Origin: a virus | Virus record (IMG/VR): IMGVR_UViG_3300025132_007932 | Span: 1 to 64,000 of that record | DNA: 64,000 bases | Direction: 5' to 3' (one strand) | Shown: positions 48,689 through 58,451 of the stretch, one piece after another | Layout: the number at the start of each line of letters is the position of its first letter | Numbering within the stretch: position 1 is the first letter of the stretch | Position numbers and translations under genes: made by a program | The notes under the pieces: model-generated | The model's input: the letters and a program-made list of their open reading frames with translations, nothing else | The model's database searches: none | Told to the model about the DNA's origin: nothing

Positions 48689-49978
48689 ATGTCTTACGGT
48701 ATTGATTTTGATGATTTGACTGGAATGGACATCATGGCTAAGGCCTTTGGTGATTCGATGAAAAGCAACCATCTTCAAGATCGAGTTGCAACCTACAAGC
48801 TAGTTCAAGTTTTAACAGATCCGGTGCCCTTAGACGCCCGCGCCGCAGCCGCAATAGAGGGAAGAATACCAAACCCAGCGGAGGGCGCGGGAGCAATAGG
48901 AAAATTTCAATTTTATGGAAGAATAAGGGACCGCCGAGCGCCTGTGCAGCCGGCCGATCCTTGTAACCCAACTTACGCAACTAATACAAAATTAAATAAT
49001 CAATTAGTTGGTGGTCATATACTTTTTGTAACCGAAGAAGGTCTCAGGCCTAAAAAGTTTGGGTATGTGACTGCTCAAGTGCCAATTAGACTAATCGGTG
49101 GCGAAGAAGTTCCCAATGGTTTTGGAACAGTAATAGCTATTACGCCGAACGCGTCCATAACTCCGTCAGATTATACGCCAGGAGGAGCTTGTCCAGATAT
49201 ACAGCAGATAACCGCAAATGGTGGTGTTGGTAATGCCGGCGGCCCAGCGTGCCCGGGAAGTGGCCCAACACCGGCACTAGATCCAGGTCCAATGACCGCA
49301 ATCTATCAAGGCGCTTACGGCCCAGGAGCCGGCGCCGTTGTTGAAAACGGAAATTACCCACAAAATATATTAAAAAAAGTATCAACAGAACATAGCACAG
49401 CACCAATTAAATTACTGGCAGATGTTGTTGATGACTTCAATCGTTTAGCTAAAGCATTTCACGATGAGTTTGGCGAACCATTACGCCCAACTGGCGGGTT
49501 TAGATGTTATAGTGGCGGAACATATTGCCAAGTAGAGTTAAAATGTAGGAAAGGTGTTGAAGCGTCAGTTCCTGGCCAGTCTCAACATGGTTGGGGTTTG
49601 GCATTTGATTACGACACCAAAGGCGGTTTTAATAGCAAGTTTTATAAATGGATGACATCCAATTCACATAAATATAACTGGGTACATCCAGCTTGGGCAA
49701 AACCCAATGGTTCAAAGCCAGAAGCATGGCATATGGAACACAGAAATACGAACACTTTAATTACCGCAAGAAAAAAAGCGGGCCTACGTCCAAGACCCTC
49801 TGCTGCCACTGCAAAAGCTACTACACCAGACAAATATCAAATGGGAACAACTCGTACCGATGAAGGCCTAGGCGAAGATGGTCCAGGACCAGTCGGTGGC
49901 GGTGAGTGGGTAGAAGGCAAGAATTTTGTTTGGGTCAATAAGTCAAAAGGCCAGTGGAAAGAAATACCTGTAACATAA
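48689..49978 (+). CDS. Baseplate hub-like protein with M15 peptidase domain
   Basis: A 429-aa protein. N-terminal half is beta-rich (FQFYGRIRDRRAPV ... GYVTAQVPIRLIGG), like an OB-type gp5 domain. C-terminal half is a peptidase M15 (VanY-type) fold: His300 and Asp307 in QHGWGLAFDY, and EAWHMEH with His351. It would cleave peptidoglycan peptides as the tail spike penetrates. Position just before tail genes fits gp5; T4 gp5 has a lysozyme instead. Confidence 0.7.
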   Translation: MSYGIDFDDLTGMDIMAKAFGDSMKSNHLQDRVATYKLVQVLTDPVPLDARAAAAIEGRIPNPAEGAGAIGKFQFYGRIRDRRAPVQPADPCNPTYATNTKLNNQLVGGHILFVTEEGLRPKKFGYVTAQVPIRLIGGEEVPNGFGTVIAITPNASITPSDYTPGGACPDIQQITANGGVGNAGGPACPGSGPTPALDPGPMTAIYQGAYGPGAGAVVENGNYPQNILKKVSTEHSTAPIKLLADVVDDFNRLAKAFHDEFGEPLRPTGGFRCYSGGTYCQVELKCRKGVEASVPGQSQHGWGLAFDYDTKGGFNSKFYKWMTSNSHKYNWVHPAWAKPNGSKPEAWHMEHRNTNTLITARKKAGLRPRPSAATAKATTPDKYQMGTTRTDEGLGEDGPGPVGGGEWVEGKNFVWVNKSKGQWKEIPVT

Positions 49979-49987
49979 GAAGGATTT

Positions 49988-51028
49988 ATGAGAAAAAAGA
50001 CAAAACTTATAGATGATAAGTTTATTAATAAAAGTCGTAAAGAGTTTATAGATAACGCGGCTAAAAATTTTGAAGGAGTTGCCGACAAAGACTGGCCAAA
50101 TCAAATGCCATTCCAAAGCGGTCTTTATAACTCTGATGTCCCAGAGCCGTTGCTAGAGTTTAAGTTAGCCCCAGGCGCTTCTCTAATAGACTCGCAGGGA
50201 ATCAGAAACGGTAAACACAATGCGTTTATCATACTTGGTTCTGATCGACCAGATTCTTTAAAGTCTGGCTATGGAGGCAAAGGGGCTAACAGAGCAAACA
50301 CAATTGATTTAGTTGTTGGCAGAATGTCTTGTGCGAGAAATGGAAAAGGACCAAAAGACGGTTCACATGTAGACAATATGTTTGGATGTGATGCTGCCCG
50401 AGTGTATATTAGTCAGCTGACAGATATAGATAACAATTTTGGGTTAGCATCCGGCAAAATCGGTAGCGCTATGGCTCGCTCTGGGATAGGAATCAAAGCC
50501 GACGGCGTTAGGATTATTGGTAGAGAAGGCGTAAAAATTGTCACTGGTAAATGCGACGGATGTAAATATGGATTTATGAAAGGAGAGCAAAACTCTCTAG
50601 GAGGCAAAATTGTTAGGCCCGCCCCGGGAATTGAGTTTCTGGCTGGTAATAATACCGGTACGAGAAAGGTCTGGGGAGGATTTAGAAAGCCAGGATTTGA
50701 GTATATCCCCTATATGCAGCCGGTCCCCTTGGGCTTCCAAACCAGAGATGCATTTAGGGAACTTAGTTTTTTAGTAGATAAGCTTTGGGCTGCAGTTTTT
50801 AATTTTATGTTTATTCAGGGTATTTATAACTCTATAATTGGAATTACTTCCTGGCCATTCGACTCAGCATCACATGGTATAGGCGCCTCATTTGCAGCCG
50901 CTATGTTTATACCTTGGGTTGCGGAACCGCTCTATAGTATGAGAACTCAAAAGTTAGAGTGGGAAGTCAACTACTTACAGCCGTTTGGTTACAAATATAT
51001 CTGCAGTAGAAACGTTAGAACAACGTAA
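49988..51028 (+). CDS. Virion structural protein, hub-adjacent
   Basis: A 346-aa protein with an AAGGATT site. N-terminal charged helix, then glycine-rich beta segments (GSGYGGKGAN-like, ARSGIGIKADGVRIIGREGVK) that could be beta-helix. Two hydrophobic C-terminal segments (AVFNFMFIQGIYN and AAMFIPWVAEPLY). Placed between the M15 hub and the giant protein. Not recognised as a T4 gene. Confidence 0.6.
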   Translation: MRKKTKLIDDKFINKSRKEFIDNAAKNFEGVADKDWPNQMPFQSGLYNSDVPEPLLEFKLAPGASLIDSQGIRNGKHNAFIILGSDRPDSLKSGYGGKGANRANTIDLVVGRMSCARNGKGPKDGSHVDNMFGCDAARVYISQLTDIDNNFGLASGKIGSAMARSGIGIKADGVRIIGREGVKIVTGKCDGCKYGFMKGEQNSLGGKIVRPAPGIEFLAGNNTGTRKVWGGFRKPGFEYIPYMQPVPLGFQTRDAFRELSFLVDKLWAAVFNFMFIQGIYNSIIGITSWPFDSASHGIGASFAAAMFIPWVAEPLYSMRTQKLEWEVNYLQPFGYKYICSRNVRTT

Positions 51029-51045
51029 TTATAAGAGAGGTTAAT

Positions 51046-54000
51046 ATGGCAGAATCTACATTCTTACCTTATCAAGATAGCAACAATGATGGTATACATA
51101 ATGATTGTCCAGTAGACATAGTACTGGAGCCGAATGTTTGTCCGGATTGCGCTCCTAATCCAAAAGCTTTGGTACCAAGATGGAAAAAAAGAGGCATTAC
51201 TGAGCCTTTTTTAAACGAAAAAAGTTGTAAGTTTCAGGTAACAAAGGTAACCCCACACACAGAAATTGTAGATCGTTCTACTATAATAGCTTATGAAAAC
51301 AACGGCAATGAAGTTCCAGCCGACATACAAGATACGCAGTTAAATAAAAAATTTGAAGAGTATCTTGATGAAGTAATTGATACGTTTTTAACAGAATACG
51401 ACAAACTGGTTACAACTCCAAACATTGAAACCTTGCGTGAGGCGATAGAGTTTACTGCATTTGATTTAGATCCTCGCCCACACTCAAAATTAAAGTTATT
51501 ATATTCTGTTCCTTTCACTGTTTTGAATAATTTAGAAGAAGACGAGGAAGAAGAAGAAACAGAAGAGCCAAAATTAGACGATATTACTGTAAAGTATAAT
51601 GCAACTGATATGGCAATTAAACTAATAAGAGTAAGAAAAGGCTTAGGTTTATACAATAGGTACCTGAAAGTTTATAGAGCTATCGAAGGTGGTAATATAT
51701 GGTACGAAGAAACTGGCTCTCTTTTCAACTTAGAAGTTTACGGAGATATAGGATTTTTCCCTGATTGTGAAATGGCGGATCTATTAACACAACTAGATTC
51801 GTTTCTAAACCAAAAAGGGTATAATATTCCCGGCGCTGGCGTAGCAGGATATTTTGCAAAAAAAGTTACGAAGCTACAATTTACATTCACAGGAAAGAGA
51901 AAATTAAAGAAGCTTCGCGCTTGGACCGCTGGATGCCCACATACACCCAAAACATGGGGCCCCAAAAAACTTAAATCTCTCAACAATAGATCCGCCTGGA
52001 AAAACCCAACAGCAGTTGGCTATCTAATTAAATTATTTGAAATGGAAAGGGATCTGACCGCTCGTAGGCCAAAGCCATGGCTGGAGTTTTTAGAAGAGCA
52101 CACTTATCCAAAAATTTACTCAACCGATTCAACAATAGACGAAGACGAAGATCCAGAAAGCCCTTCGAAAAAATCCAAGAAAAAGAAAAAAACTGCACTT
52201 AGCTGTGTTGGTGACAGCTTGATGGGTGAAGCAAAACAACTCGGCCAAGATATTATGGATGAAGTCTTTAGTATCGGTGACGCTATCGCATATCAATTCC
52301 ACAAAAATCTTTGTAGAGAAAACTTATCTGAAGTCATCGATGACTGGGCTGATACAATTGGAGAAAATGGAAACTTTGGCGATGTTGCCTCAATGGGAGC
52401 AGAGCAAGCTTACAAAGAACTCATAGCTAGTGACGATGTGTTTGTTAGAATGTGCGCTAATTTTATTGGCTCCTCGATTGGTGTTGGAGGAAGTCCCGTA
52501 GGAAGCTTGGACGATGTTTGGTACCACGGGTTCGATGAGATTAAAATTTGTGGATTGTTCGATTTAATTTTGGACATGCTTAAATGTCTCTTAAACGGTC
52601 TCACTCTTGAAGAAGCACTGGCCGGAATGATCAGATCTGCATTAAATGCTATGGGTGTTGAGAACTTCGGTTCATTGTTTGTCGGATTGCCACCAGAAAA
52701 ACAAGCAGAGCTTGACGCTTTGGTTCAAAGAAAATTAAACAGCGGCGATATTTTTGCTGCAGGCTCTGATCTTCAAAAACTCAGTGATGCAATCGAAGGC
52801 GGTGGTACCGGCTCAAGAAATGATCCTCAAAACCGAGGCCAGGTAACGTATACCAAGCCTTGGGAAAAGGAAGAAGTGGTACAAGCGGAAAGAGACAATA
52901 AGCGTACCGGTGGAGGAGATGCGGAAGTTCCGGGTGTTCCTAAGAACGAAAACGCAATCACTGGCCAAAGAAACGAAAGAACTCTTGCGCAACAATTTGG
53001 ATCAATATCAGAGAATGCCAATAATGAATTAAGCGACGATAATATTATGGAAGCTTATATCAAGGCTTTGATTGAGGTTTATTCTCAAGACCTTATGAGC
53101 TTGTTGGATGAACTTAATAAATTTCCCGGCGCTCAATTTGTAGCTAAAATATTTGCTACATTAGATTGTCCAATGCCTCCAATTTTCAATCCCGGATTAT
53201 TTGATTGGCTTAAAGATCTGACTTTGCCCTTCTGTCGAAACATGTCAGATTTGACATTTCCAAGATTTGAAAACCCGTTTGCTGAAATAGCCAACTTAAA
53301 AGATATTTTGTATCTACTTTGGCTTATTGCACTGTGGGTGATCCAGCAGCTTATTATGAAAATTATTATGATGATTTTGATTAGGCTTTGTGAATTATTC
53401 TCAGATATCATATGTAAAGCTTTGGCAACCGTTGGAAATCTGGCTGCATCCTTACCTGATATTATTAGTGGTAAGGAGACATTTGCCAGTGTTATCCGAG
53501 AGTCTATCTGCGGCCCAGATGCCTCAGACGAACAAGTTAACGATACAATTGTTGATATGATGGAGAGCCTTGGGGCTACGTCAATTTCACCAGACGGCGC
53601 GGCCGCAATGGGCAATAGAGAGAGATTGATCCAGTTTGCAGAGGATATATCTTCTGCAACCACACGCTCTGAATTAATGGAATCTTTCCTTGGGGAACCA
53701 AGCGATCAGGTTCTCAGTGTTGTCGATCAGCTGATTGATTTTGAATATCCAGAGCTTCGCGAAGGATTACCAAACAAAAGAGCAATTGGTTCTTTACTTG
53801 GCAATTGCGGTAATCTTATGCCGGCAGAATTTAAAGAAGATATGAGAAATTTCTTGGAGGGCCTGCCCCCTGATGATGAAATGCCGGCCAACCCGTCACT
53901 CTGTGCCACACCTGGGCAAATAGAGCAATTCAAAGAATTAAGATGTAGTCTTCTTGAAGGGAGAGCTACTAAAGAACAGTGTGACACTATGTTTGATGCC

Positions 54001-57000
54001 CTCAGAGGGAACGATCCAGATAACCCCGGGTTCTTATCTGACTTGGAAGATTTGACACAGATGATGCAAGACGGAATTCCAAAATATATGGAAGATATGA
54101 TGCCTCCGTTGGTTTCCGATCCTGGGTGTGATAATGGATTATTGCCGTTCGAGCCGGCAGAAATAACAGAATTATCTCAAAATGGATTTGGAGGAAGTTG
54201 GGAACAACTAAAGATAGCATATTCAACAGATATGCTTGGAAACGGAAATTTCCGAAATTCAGATTCAAACTGGGGATTGTTAAACATGGTTATGTCTGAT
54301 ACGATGGGTAATCCATTGTCGGTCCACCACAGGAAGGTTTTTGCGCAAGAAAACTACGTTGACTATTATATTGATACCACAGAATTGCCTGCCGCAGCAA
54401 ACCAAGAGCCGCTTTCAATTTTAGGTATACAAATTTTTGGTAGCCCTTTTGAAAAAGCGCCAAGCGTCGAACCAATTCAACAACAAAGAGGGGCTTACCC
54501 GCTTTATGTGGCAGAGCACCTATACATACAATTGAAGGATATTAGAAATCAAGTAAGCGGAGAAGGCGCCACTGATCCAAAGCACAATCTTGCAACGTTT
54601 AGATCAACAAACGCAAGTATGAGAGATAGACAGATCATTAAATCGTTTAAAGACCTGGGATTTGATGGCCCATATGGTCCTGATCCCGACCCTCTTTCTA
54701 TGCCTGATTTGGGTTATAATGTAACGTCCTTAATAAAAATGGATCCATCTAAATCAGGTGGAGGTTATGTTAGGTTTATTAGAAATGCAAGAAAAGCAGA
54801 TCCAGACATGACATTGTCATTCTTTGATAACGGCTATGGATTAAGAAGAGATTTAGCCGGCGCCCGGGCATCCCTGGCGCCAGAACTCAATCCGGAGACG
54901 CAAGCTCGACCATCTACAGGTAAAGGCGATACGATTCAAGGTTATACACTCGGCAGTGAGATAAATATATTCTTATCTGATATTGTCAACCCAAGACCAG
55001 TACCACCACCTCCCCCGGGCCCGGGTGAAGGAGCAGTGACTACCGACGACCCACCAGATCCAGTGCCCTTTAACCTGCCAACAGATAATATTAGATTGCA
55101 AATATTTGATTTAGTAAACTTGAATTCTGACGCCGCCGGCGCAGCAGCAGCAGGCGTTAAAGAAAGAGAGGCGGACCGTGAAGGAGATGATCTTAGTGAA
55201 GTTTCCCAACTTAAGAGCCTTAAGTATGAATTTATGGGAGTTGATGACAACCTAAAAGACGTCGACGCTTCCCAGTTCCCACAGTTCTATGACTCGTTTG
55301 TTTCAGAGCAAAGTCAAATACCACAAGCAAGATTACTTTCAGATTTAACGGGAATTCCAGTTGGAGAATGCGTAACGCTACACAATGATGTAATGAACTC
55401 AGTTTACAGAGCACTTTTAGATACAATTCTAGACACAGACGCTTCACTGGTTGAAAGCTTGGATGAACGGGAAGTCGGCGAAGGCCACCCTGGATACAAT
55501 GTGCCTCCGTCATTTATATATGGAGCAGAACTAGATGCAATAACCCCAGATATGTTCGATTATGTTGTCCCACAATCAATTAGGGATGATTCCGAATACA
55601 GAGATTCTGGGGATGAAAATCTTATGAAAGATCTTGAAATCAAAGACTATGATAAAGATGGAATCGAATTCGATTGGCGCTCCATCAGAAATGGAGATTT
55701 AGTCTTGGGAGTTAGTAGAGACGCCTTCAATAATGAAACAGCAGGTACCCCGGAATTAACTCGCGTTGTATATTTAGATCCCAAGAAGTTTGGAGGCAGA
55801 TATCTACGACCCAAGGTCACGGTCAAGCCACAAGTAAATATGGGGTGGATGGGCTTCGCTGATGCATTATTCCCTCAAATTAGCCCCTGCAAGCCACAGC
55901 GCACTGATATGGTCGATTTTGGAGACATTAGTGATACTATAAATGATGAGCTAATGTTCATCTCTCATGATCAAAGACTTAAAGAAAGTAAAGAGTGCGC
56001 CATAGAAAAGCCATTCAACAGGATTCTAGAGCGCTCAGGAAAGGCGGGAGTTCACGGAGTCATTAGAGCAGCTTGTAGAATCTTTGGTTCTACGTATATG
56101 ATTTTAGGTATGCCGGTGTTTAGTAAAATTGCACCAAGATTCCCAGATAATTTTAGTAACGTTTATGCTGCATATATTGTTGAAATAATGGAACAAGCGT
56201 GTAAAGATGCTCAAAATGGAGCTTGGTCTTGGTTTAATCCATTCAAGGACAACGATTTTTGGTATTCATTCCTTGAGCAAGCTGTGCAAACTTATGGGCG
56301 ACTAGTGGATGATGGAAAAATAGCAGATCCTCCCAAGTATATTTTAGACATCTTATGGGACTTAACACCGCGCGGATCACTTGGAGACATGAGCAGTGGT
56401 TTAGGCAACGGGCTCTCACTCAACTCTGCGCAAGTTTACTACGACTATCCTTGGAGAAGTGATTGGTGGGAATCGGTATTTTCTGGAGAAATAAGTATTT
56501 TCAAAAGTTTAAGCAAATACAGAAAAGAAACGGCTCTTGCAACTGTTGCCAAGTACGAAGAAGCTTGCAAGATTATTTTGCAAGAGTTCATAAGAAATGA
56601 ATTAAACTGGACTGGCGAAAACTTTATGAAGAACTTAAAGACCACTGGGCTTACTCCAAAGCACTATGATCTTGATTACTTCCTTTTAGAGCAGATGACT
56701 GCCGGCGGAATACCACCGAGAGATGTTCCCGGTAGAGAGTACACCGGTCCGTCTGGATCTAACAGGCCCGAAGCTGATGTTCCTGGTTTAGATTTAGAGT
56801 GGCCTGTTAAAGAAGTGTTATTAGGTGGAAGCAAAGTACAAGGCCAGGACTACTATACAAACGGTGGGGAATTGATGTATTTGGACGGCGGAAAAGAATA
56901 TGTCGGACCGTACCACATAGCTTTAGACTCTGAGGGCGAAGAAGTCTTCAAAGCCGGAGATGCATCGGCTCCAGTAGACAGCGCAAATCATGATCCAGAT

Positions 57001-58035
57001 CAGCCAACATTGAAAGTATTGGCCAATTCCACTGTCGTCCCGATTGGCTCTGTAGAGACTTGGACTGGCACCCGGCCGCTTAGCTTTACCGCTGACCAGC
57101 CATTCGCAATACAAATGTACACATCTATTAATGGCACCAAATATGCCCCGAGTGATGCAATTAGTCTTATAAGATCTCACCCGGATCAGTCACAATTAAT
57201 CTCGGAAGTTTATCCAGGTACGATGAAGAACCTTAAAGATGAAGAAGGTAATATAATTGGTATAGAAGGTGAACTGGGAGTTAGGCATGGTATAACATTC
57301 TGGATTGGCTCAGAGTCAACTGCAGCAGAAATCGTCTCAGTTGAAATAGATGCTCTAGACTATACACTAGATAGGGCGACAAAATTTGAAGGAAATAGTC
57401 CTATTTTGTGGTGCCTGCTGAGGAATCTAAAAAATCATAAAAAGTTTAAATTAATATCACACTATGTGTTTCCGTTAAACAAGGTTGCTGCGACATTGGC
57501 AATCTACTGCACTGAAAACTTTATTAATTCAATAGGTCAAATTTCTGTAGGAAATAATTCTACTTATGGATTCTTCTCGTTCAACAAGTATAGCCCTTGG
57601 GGATACGCAGATAAAGAATATACTGGTAAACCTGGCTCCCGCGCCAGCATAGACACAGAGCTTGTTGAATCAGGCAGTAGAAAGTATCTGAAAGTAGATT
57701 TCACACAAGAAGGAAATCCAGGCTGGGCTTCTTTTGCTGATCGAAACCCCGGTTTTTGGGCTGGCCTGTGGGTTAAGCACTGGGATAAGTGGGATAGAAT
57801 ATTGCTTAGAAAGTCGACTTCTAAATTGAAAATTTTATTTAACGCATATTATAACAATAGGAATTTTGGAGGTCCAAAAATGAAAGCACCGAAGGGATCA
57901 CAAATTTGGGCCCAAGGTCTTAGCGAGGCTCTTAAGCCGGCCCCAGGAGCGAGCTACAAGCCTGACTGGGCGAAGTTTGTTGGTAATGCTTGGAACGCAG
58001 AAGGTGGATTGTGCGACAAATTTGATTCAGATTAG
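51046..58035 (+). CDS. Giant 2329-aa virion protein
   Basis: A 2329-aa protein with AGAGAGG site, 17 nt after the previous gene. Multi-domain, mixed alpha/beta with acidic linkers, a Pro-rich hinge (PRPVPPPPPGPGEG) at about residues 1320-1333, and strongly hydrophobic stretches at about 755-785 (LLWLIALWVIQQLIMKI) and 500-535. Located between hub and gp25, where T4 has no such large gene, so it is probably a baseplate or tail component. The hydrophobic part might contact the host membrane at infection (inference). No frame breaks. Confidence 0.7.
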   Translation: MAESTFLPYQDSNNDGIHNDCPVDIVLEPNVCPDCAPNPKALVPRWKKRGITEPFLNEKSCKFQVTKVTPHTEIVDRSTIIAYENNGNEVPADIQDTQLNKKFEEYLDEVIDTFLTEYDKLVTTPNIETLREAIEFTAFDLDPRPHSKLKLLYSVPFTVLNNLEEDEEEEETEEPKLDDITVKYNATDMAIKLIRVRKGLGLYNRYLKVYRAIEGGNIWYEETGSLFNLEVYGDIGFFPDCEMADLLTQLDSFLNQKGYNIPGAGVAGYFAKKVTKLQFTFTGKRKLKKLRAWTAGCPHTPKTWGPKKLKSLNNRSAWKNPTAVGYLIKLFEMERDLTARRPKPWLEFLEEHTYPKIYSTDSTIDEDEDPESPSKKSKKKKKTALSCVGDSLMGEAKQLGQDIMDEVFSIGDAIAYQFHKNLCRENLSEVIDDWADTIGENGNFGDVASMGAEQAYKELIASDDVFVRMCANFIGSSIGVGGSPVGSLDDVWYHGFDEIKICGLFDLILDMLKCLLNGLTLEEALAGMIRSALNAMGVENFGSLFVGLPPEKQAELDALVQRKLNSGDIFAAGSDLQKLSDAIEGGGTGSRNDPQNRGQVTYTKPWEKEEVVQAERDNKRTGGGDAEVPGVPKNENAITGQRNERTLAQQFGSISENANNELSDDNIMEAYIKALIEVYSQDLMSLLDELNKFPGAQFVAKIFATLDCPMPPIFNPGLFDWLKDLTLPFCRNMSDLTFPRFENPFAEIANLKDILYLLWLIALWVIQQLIMKIIMMILIRLCELFSDIICKALATVGNLAASLPDIISGKETFASVIRESICGPDASDEQVNDTIVDMMESLGATSISPDGAAAMGNRERLIQFAEDISSATTRSELMESFLGEPSDQVLSVVDQLIDFEYPELREGLPNKRAIGSLLGNCGNLMPAEFKEDMRNFLEGLPPDDEMPANPSLCATPGQIEQFKELRCSLLEGRATKEQCDTMFDALRGNDPDNPGFLSDLEDLTQMMQDGIPKYMEDMMPPLVSDPGCDNGLLPFEPAEITELSQNGFGGSWEQLKIAYSTDMLGNGNFRNSDSNWGLLNMVMSDTMGNPLSVHHRKVFAQENYVDYYIDTTELPAAANQEPLSILGIQIFGSPFEKAPSVEPIQQQRGAYPLYVAEHLYIQLKDIRNQVSGEGATDPKHNLATFRSTNASMRDRQIIKSFKDLGFDGPYGPDPDPLSMPDLGYNVTSLIKMDPSKSGGGYVRFIRNARKADPDMTLSFFDNGYGLRRDLAGARASLAPELNPETQARPSTGKGDTIQGYTLGSEINIFLSDIVNPRPVPPPPPGPGEGAVTTDDPPDPVPFNLPTDNIRLQIFDLVNLNSDAAGAAAAGVKEREADREGDDLSEVSQLKSLKYEFMGVDDNLKDVDASQFPQFYDSFVSEQSQIPQARLLSDLTGIPVGECVTLHNDVMNSVYRALLDTILDTDASLVESLDEREVGEGHPGYNVPPSFIYGAELDAITPDMFDYVVPQSIRDDSEYRDSGDENLMKDLEIKDYDKDGIEFDWRSIRNGDLVLGVSRDAFNNETAGTPELTRVVYLDPKKFGGRYLRPKVTVKPQVNMGWMGFADALFPQISPCKPQRTDMVDFGDISDTINDELMFISHDQRLKESKECAIEKPFNRILERSGKAGVHGVIRAACRIFGSTYMILGMPVFSKIAPRFPDNFSNVYAAYIVEIMEQACKDAQNGAWSWFNPFKDNDFWYSFLEQAVQTYGRLVDDGKIADPPKYILDILWDLTPRGSLGDMSSGLGNGLSLNSAQVYYDYPWRSDWWESVFSGEISIFKSLSKYRKETALATVAKYEEACKIILQEFIRNELNWTGENFMKNLKTTGLTPKHYDLDYFLLEQMTAGGIPPRDVPGREYTGPSGSNRPEADVPGLDLEWPVKEVLLGGSKVQGQDYYTNGGELMYLDGGKEYVGPYHIALDSEGEEVFKAGDASAPVDSANHDPDQPTLKVLANSTVVPIGSVETWTGTRPLSFTADQPFAIQMYTSINGTKYAPSDAISLIRSHPDQSQLISEVYPGTMKNLKDEEGNIIGIEGELGVRHGITFWIGSESTAAEIVSVEIDALDYTLDRATKFEGNSPILWCLLRNLKNHKKFKLISHYVFPLNKVAATLAIYCTENFINSIGQISVGNNSTYGFFSFNKYSPWGYADKEYTGKPGSRASIDTELVESGSRKYLKVDFTQEGNPGWASFADRNPGFWAGLWVKHWDKWDRILLRKSTSKLKILFNAYYNNRNFGGPKMKAPKGSQIWAQGLSEALKPAPGASYKPDWAKFVGNAWNAEGGLCDKFDSD

Positions 58036-58067
58036 CAATGACGTCTAATTAAATAAGGAGGTAGTTT

Positions 58068-58436
58068 ATGGCTTCACTAGGTGTGGCATTACCATTGACT
58101 CTTGATTCGGGCGATGGATTTACAATGCTAAAAGATTTTAAAAAAACAATCAGGCAAAATTTAAAGATGTTAATACTGACAAACCCAGGGGAAAGAATAA
58201 TGGAACCCAATTTTGGAGTTGGTATGAGAACTTATTTATTTGAAAATTATCATGAGGATGTCACGACAAGGATAGAAACAAAAATCAAGCAACAAGTCGA
58301 GATTTATATGCCAAGCATCCGGATTAGAGCGGTCCAGTTTGATACTTCAAATATAGACTCAAACAAATTAGGTGTAACTATAAAGTATGAAGTACCGCAA
58401 ATTGCAGTAAGAGATTTGCTACAATTCACTATTTAA
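58068..58436 (+). CDS. Baseplate wedge protein gp25-like
   Basis: A 122-aa protein with AAGGAGG site. LKMLILTNPGERIMEPNFG and FENYHEDVTTRIE are hallmarks of gp25/GPW, a baseplate wedge subunit with similarity to the T6SS TssE. Correct length. Next to gp6, as in T4. Confidence 0.9.
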   Translation: MASLGVALPLTLDSGDGFTMLKDFKKTIRQNLKMLILTNPGERIMEPNFGVGMRTYLFENYHEDVTTRIETKIKQQVEIYMPSIRIRAVQFDTSNIDSNKLGVTIKYEVPQIAVRDLLQFTI

Positions 58437-58451
58437 AAAAGAGGATTTTTT

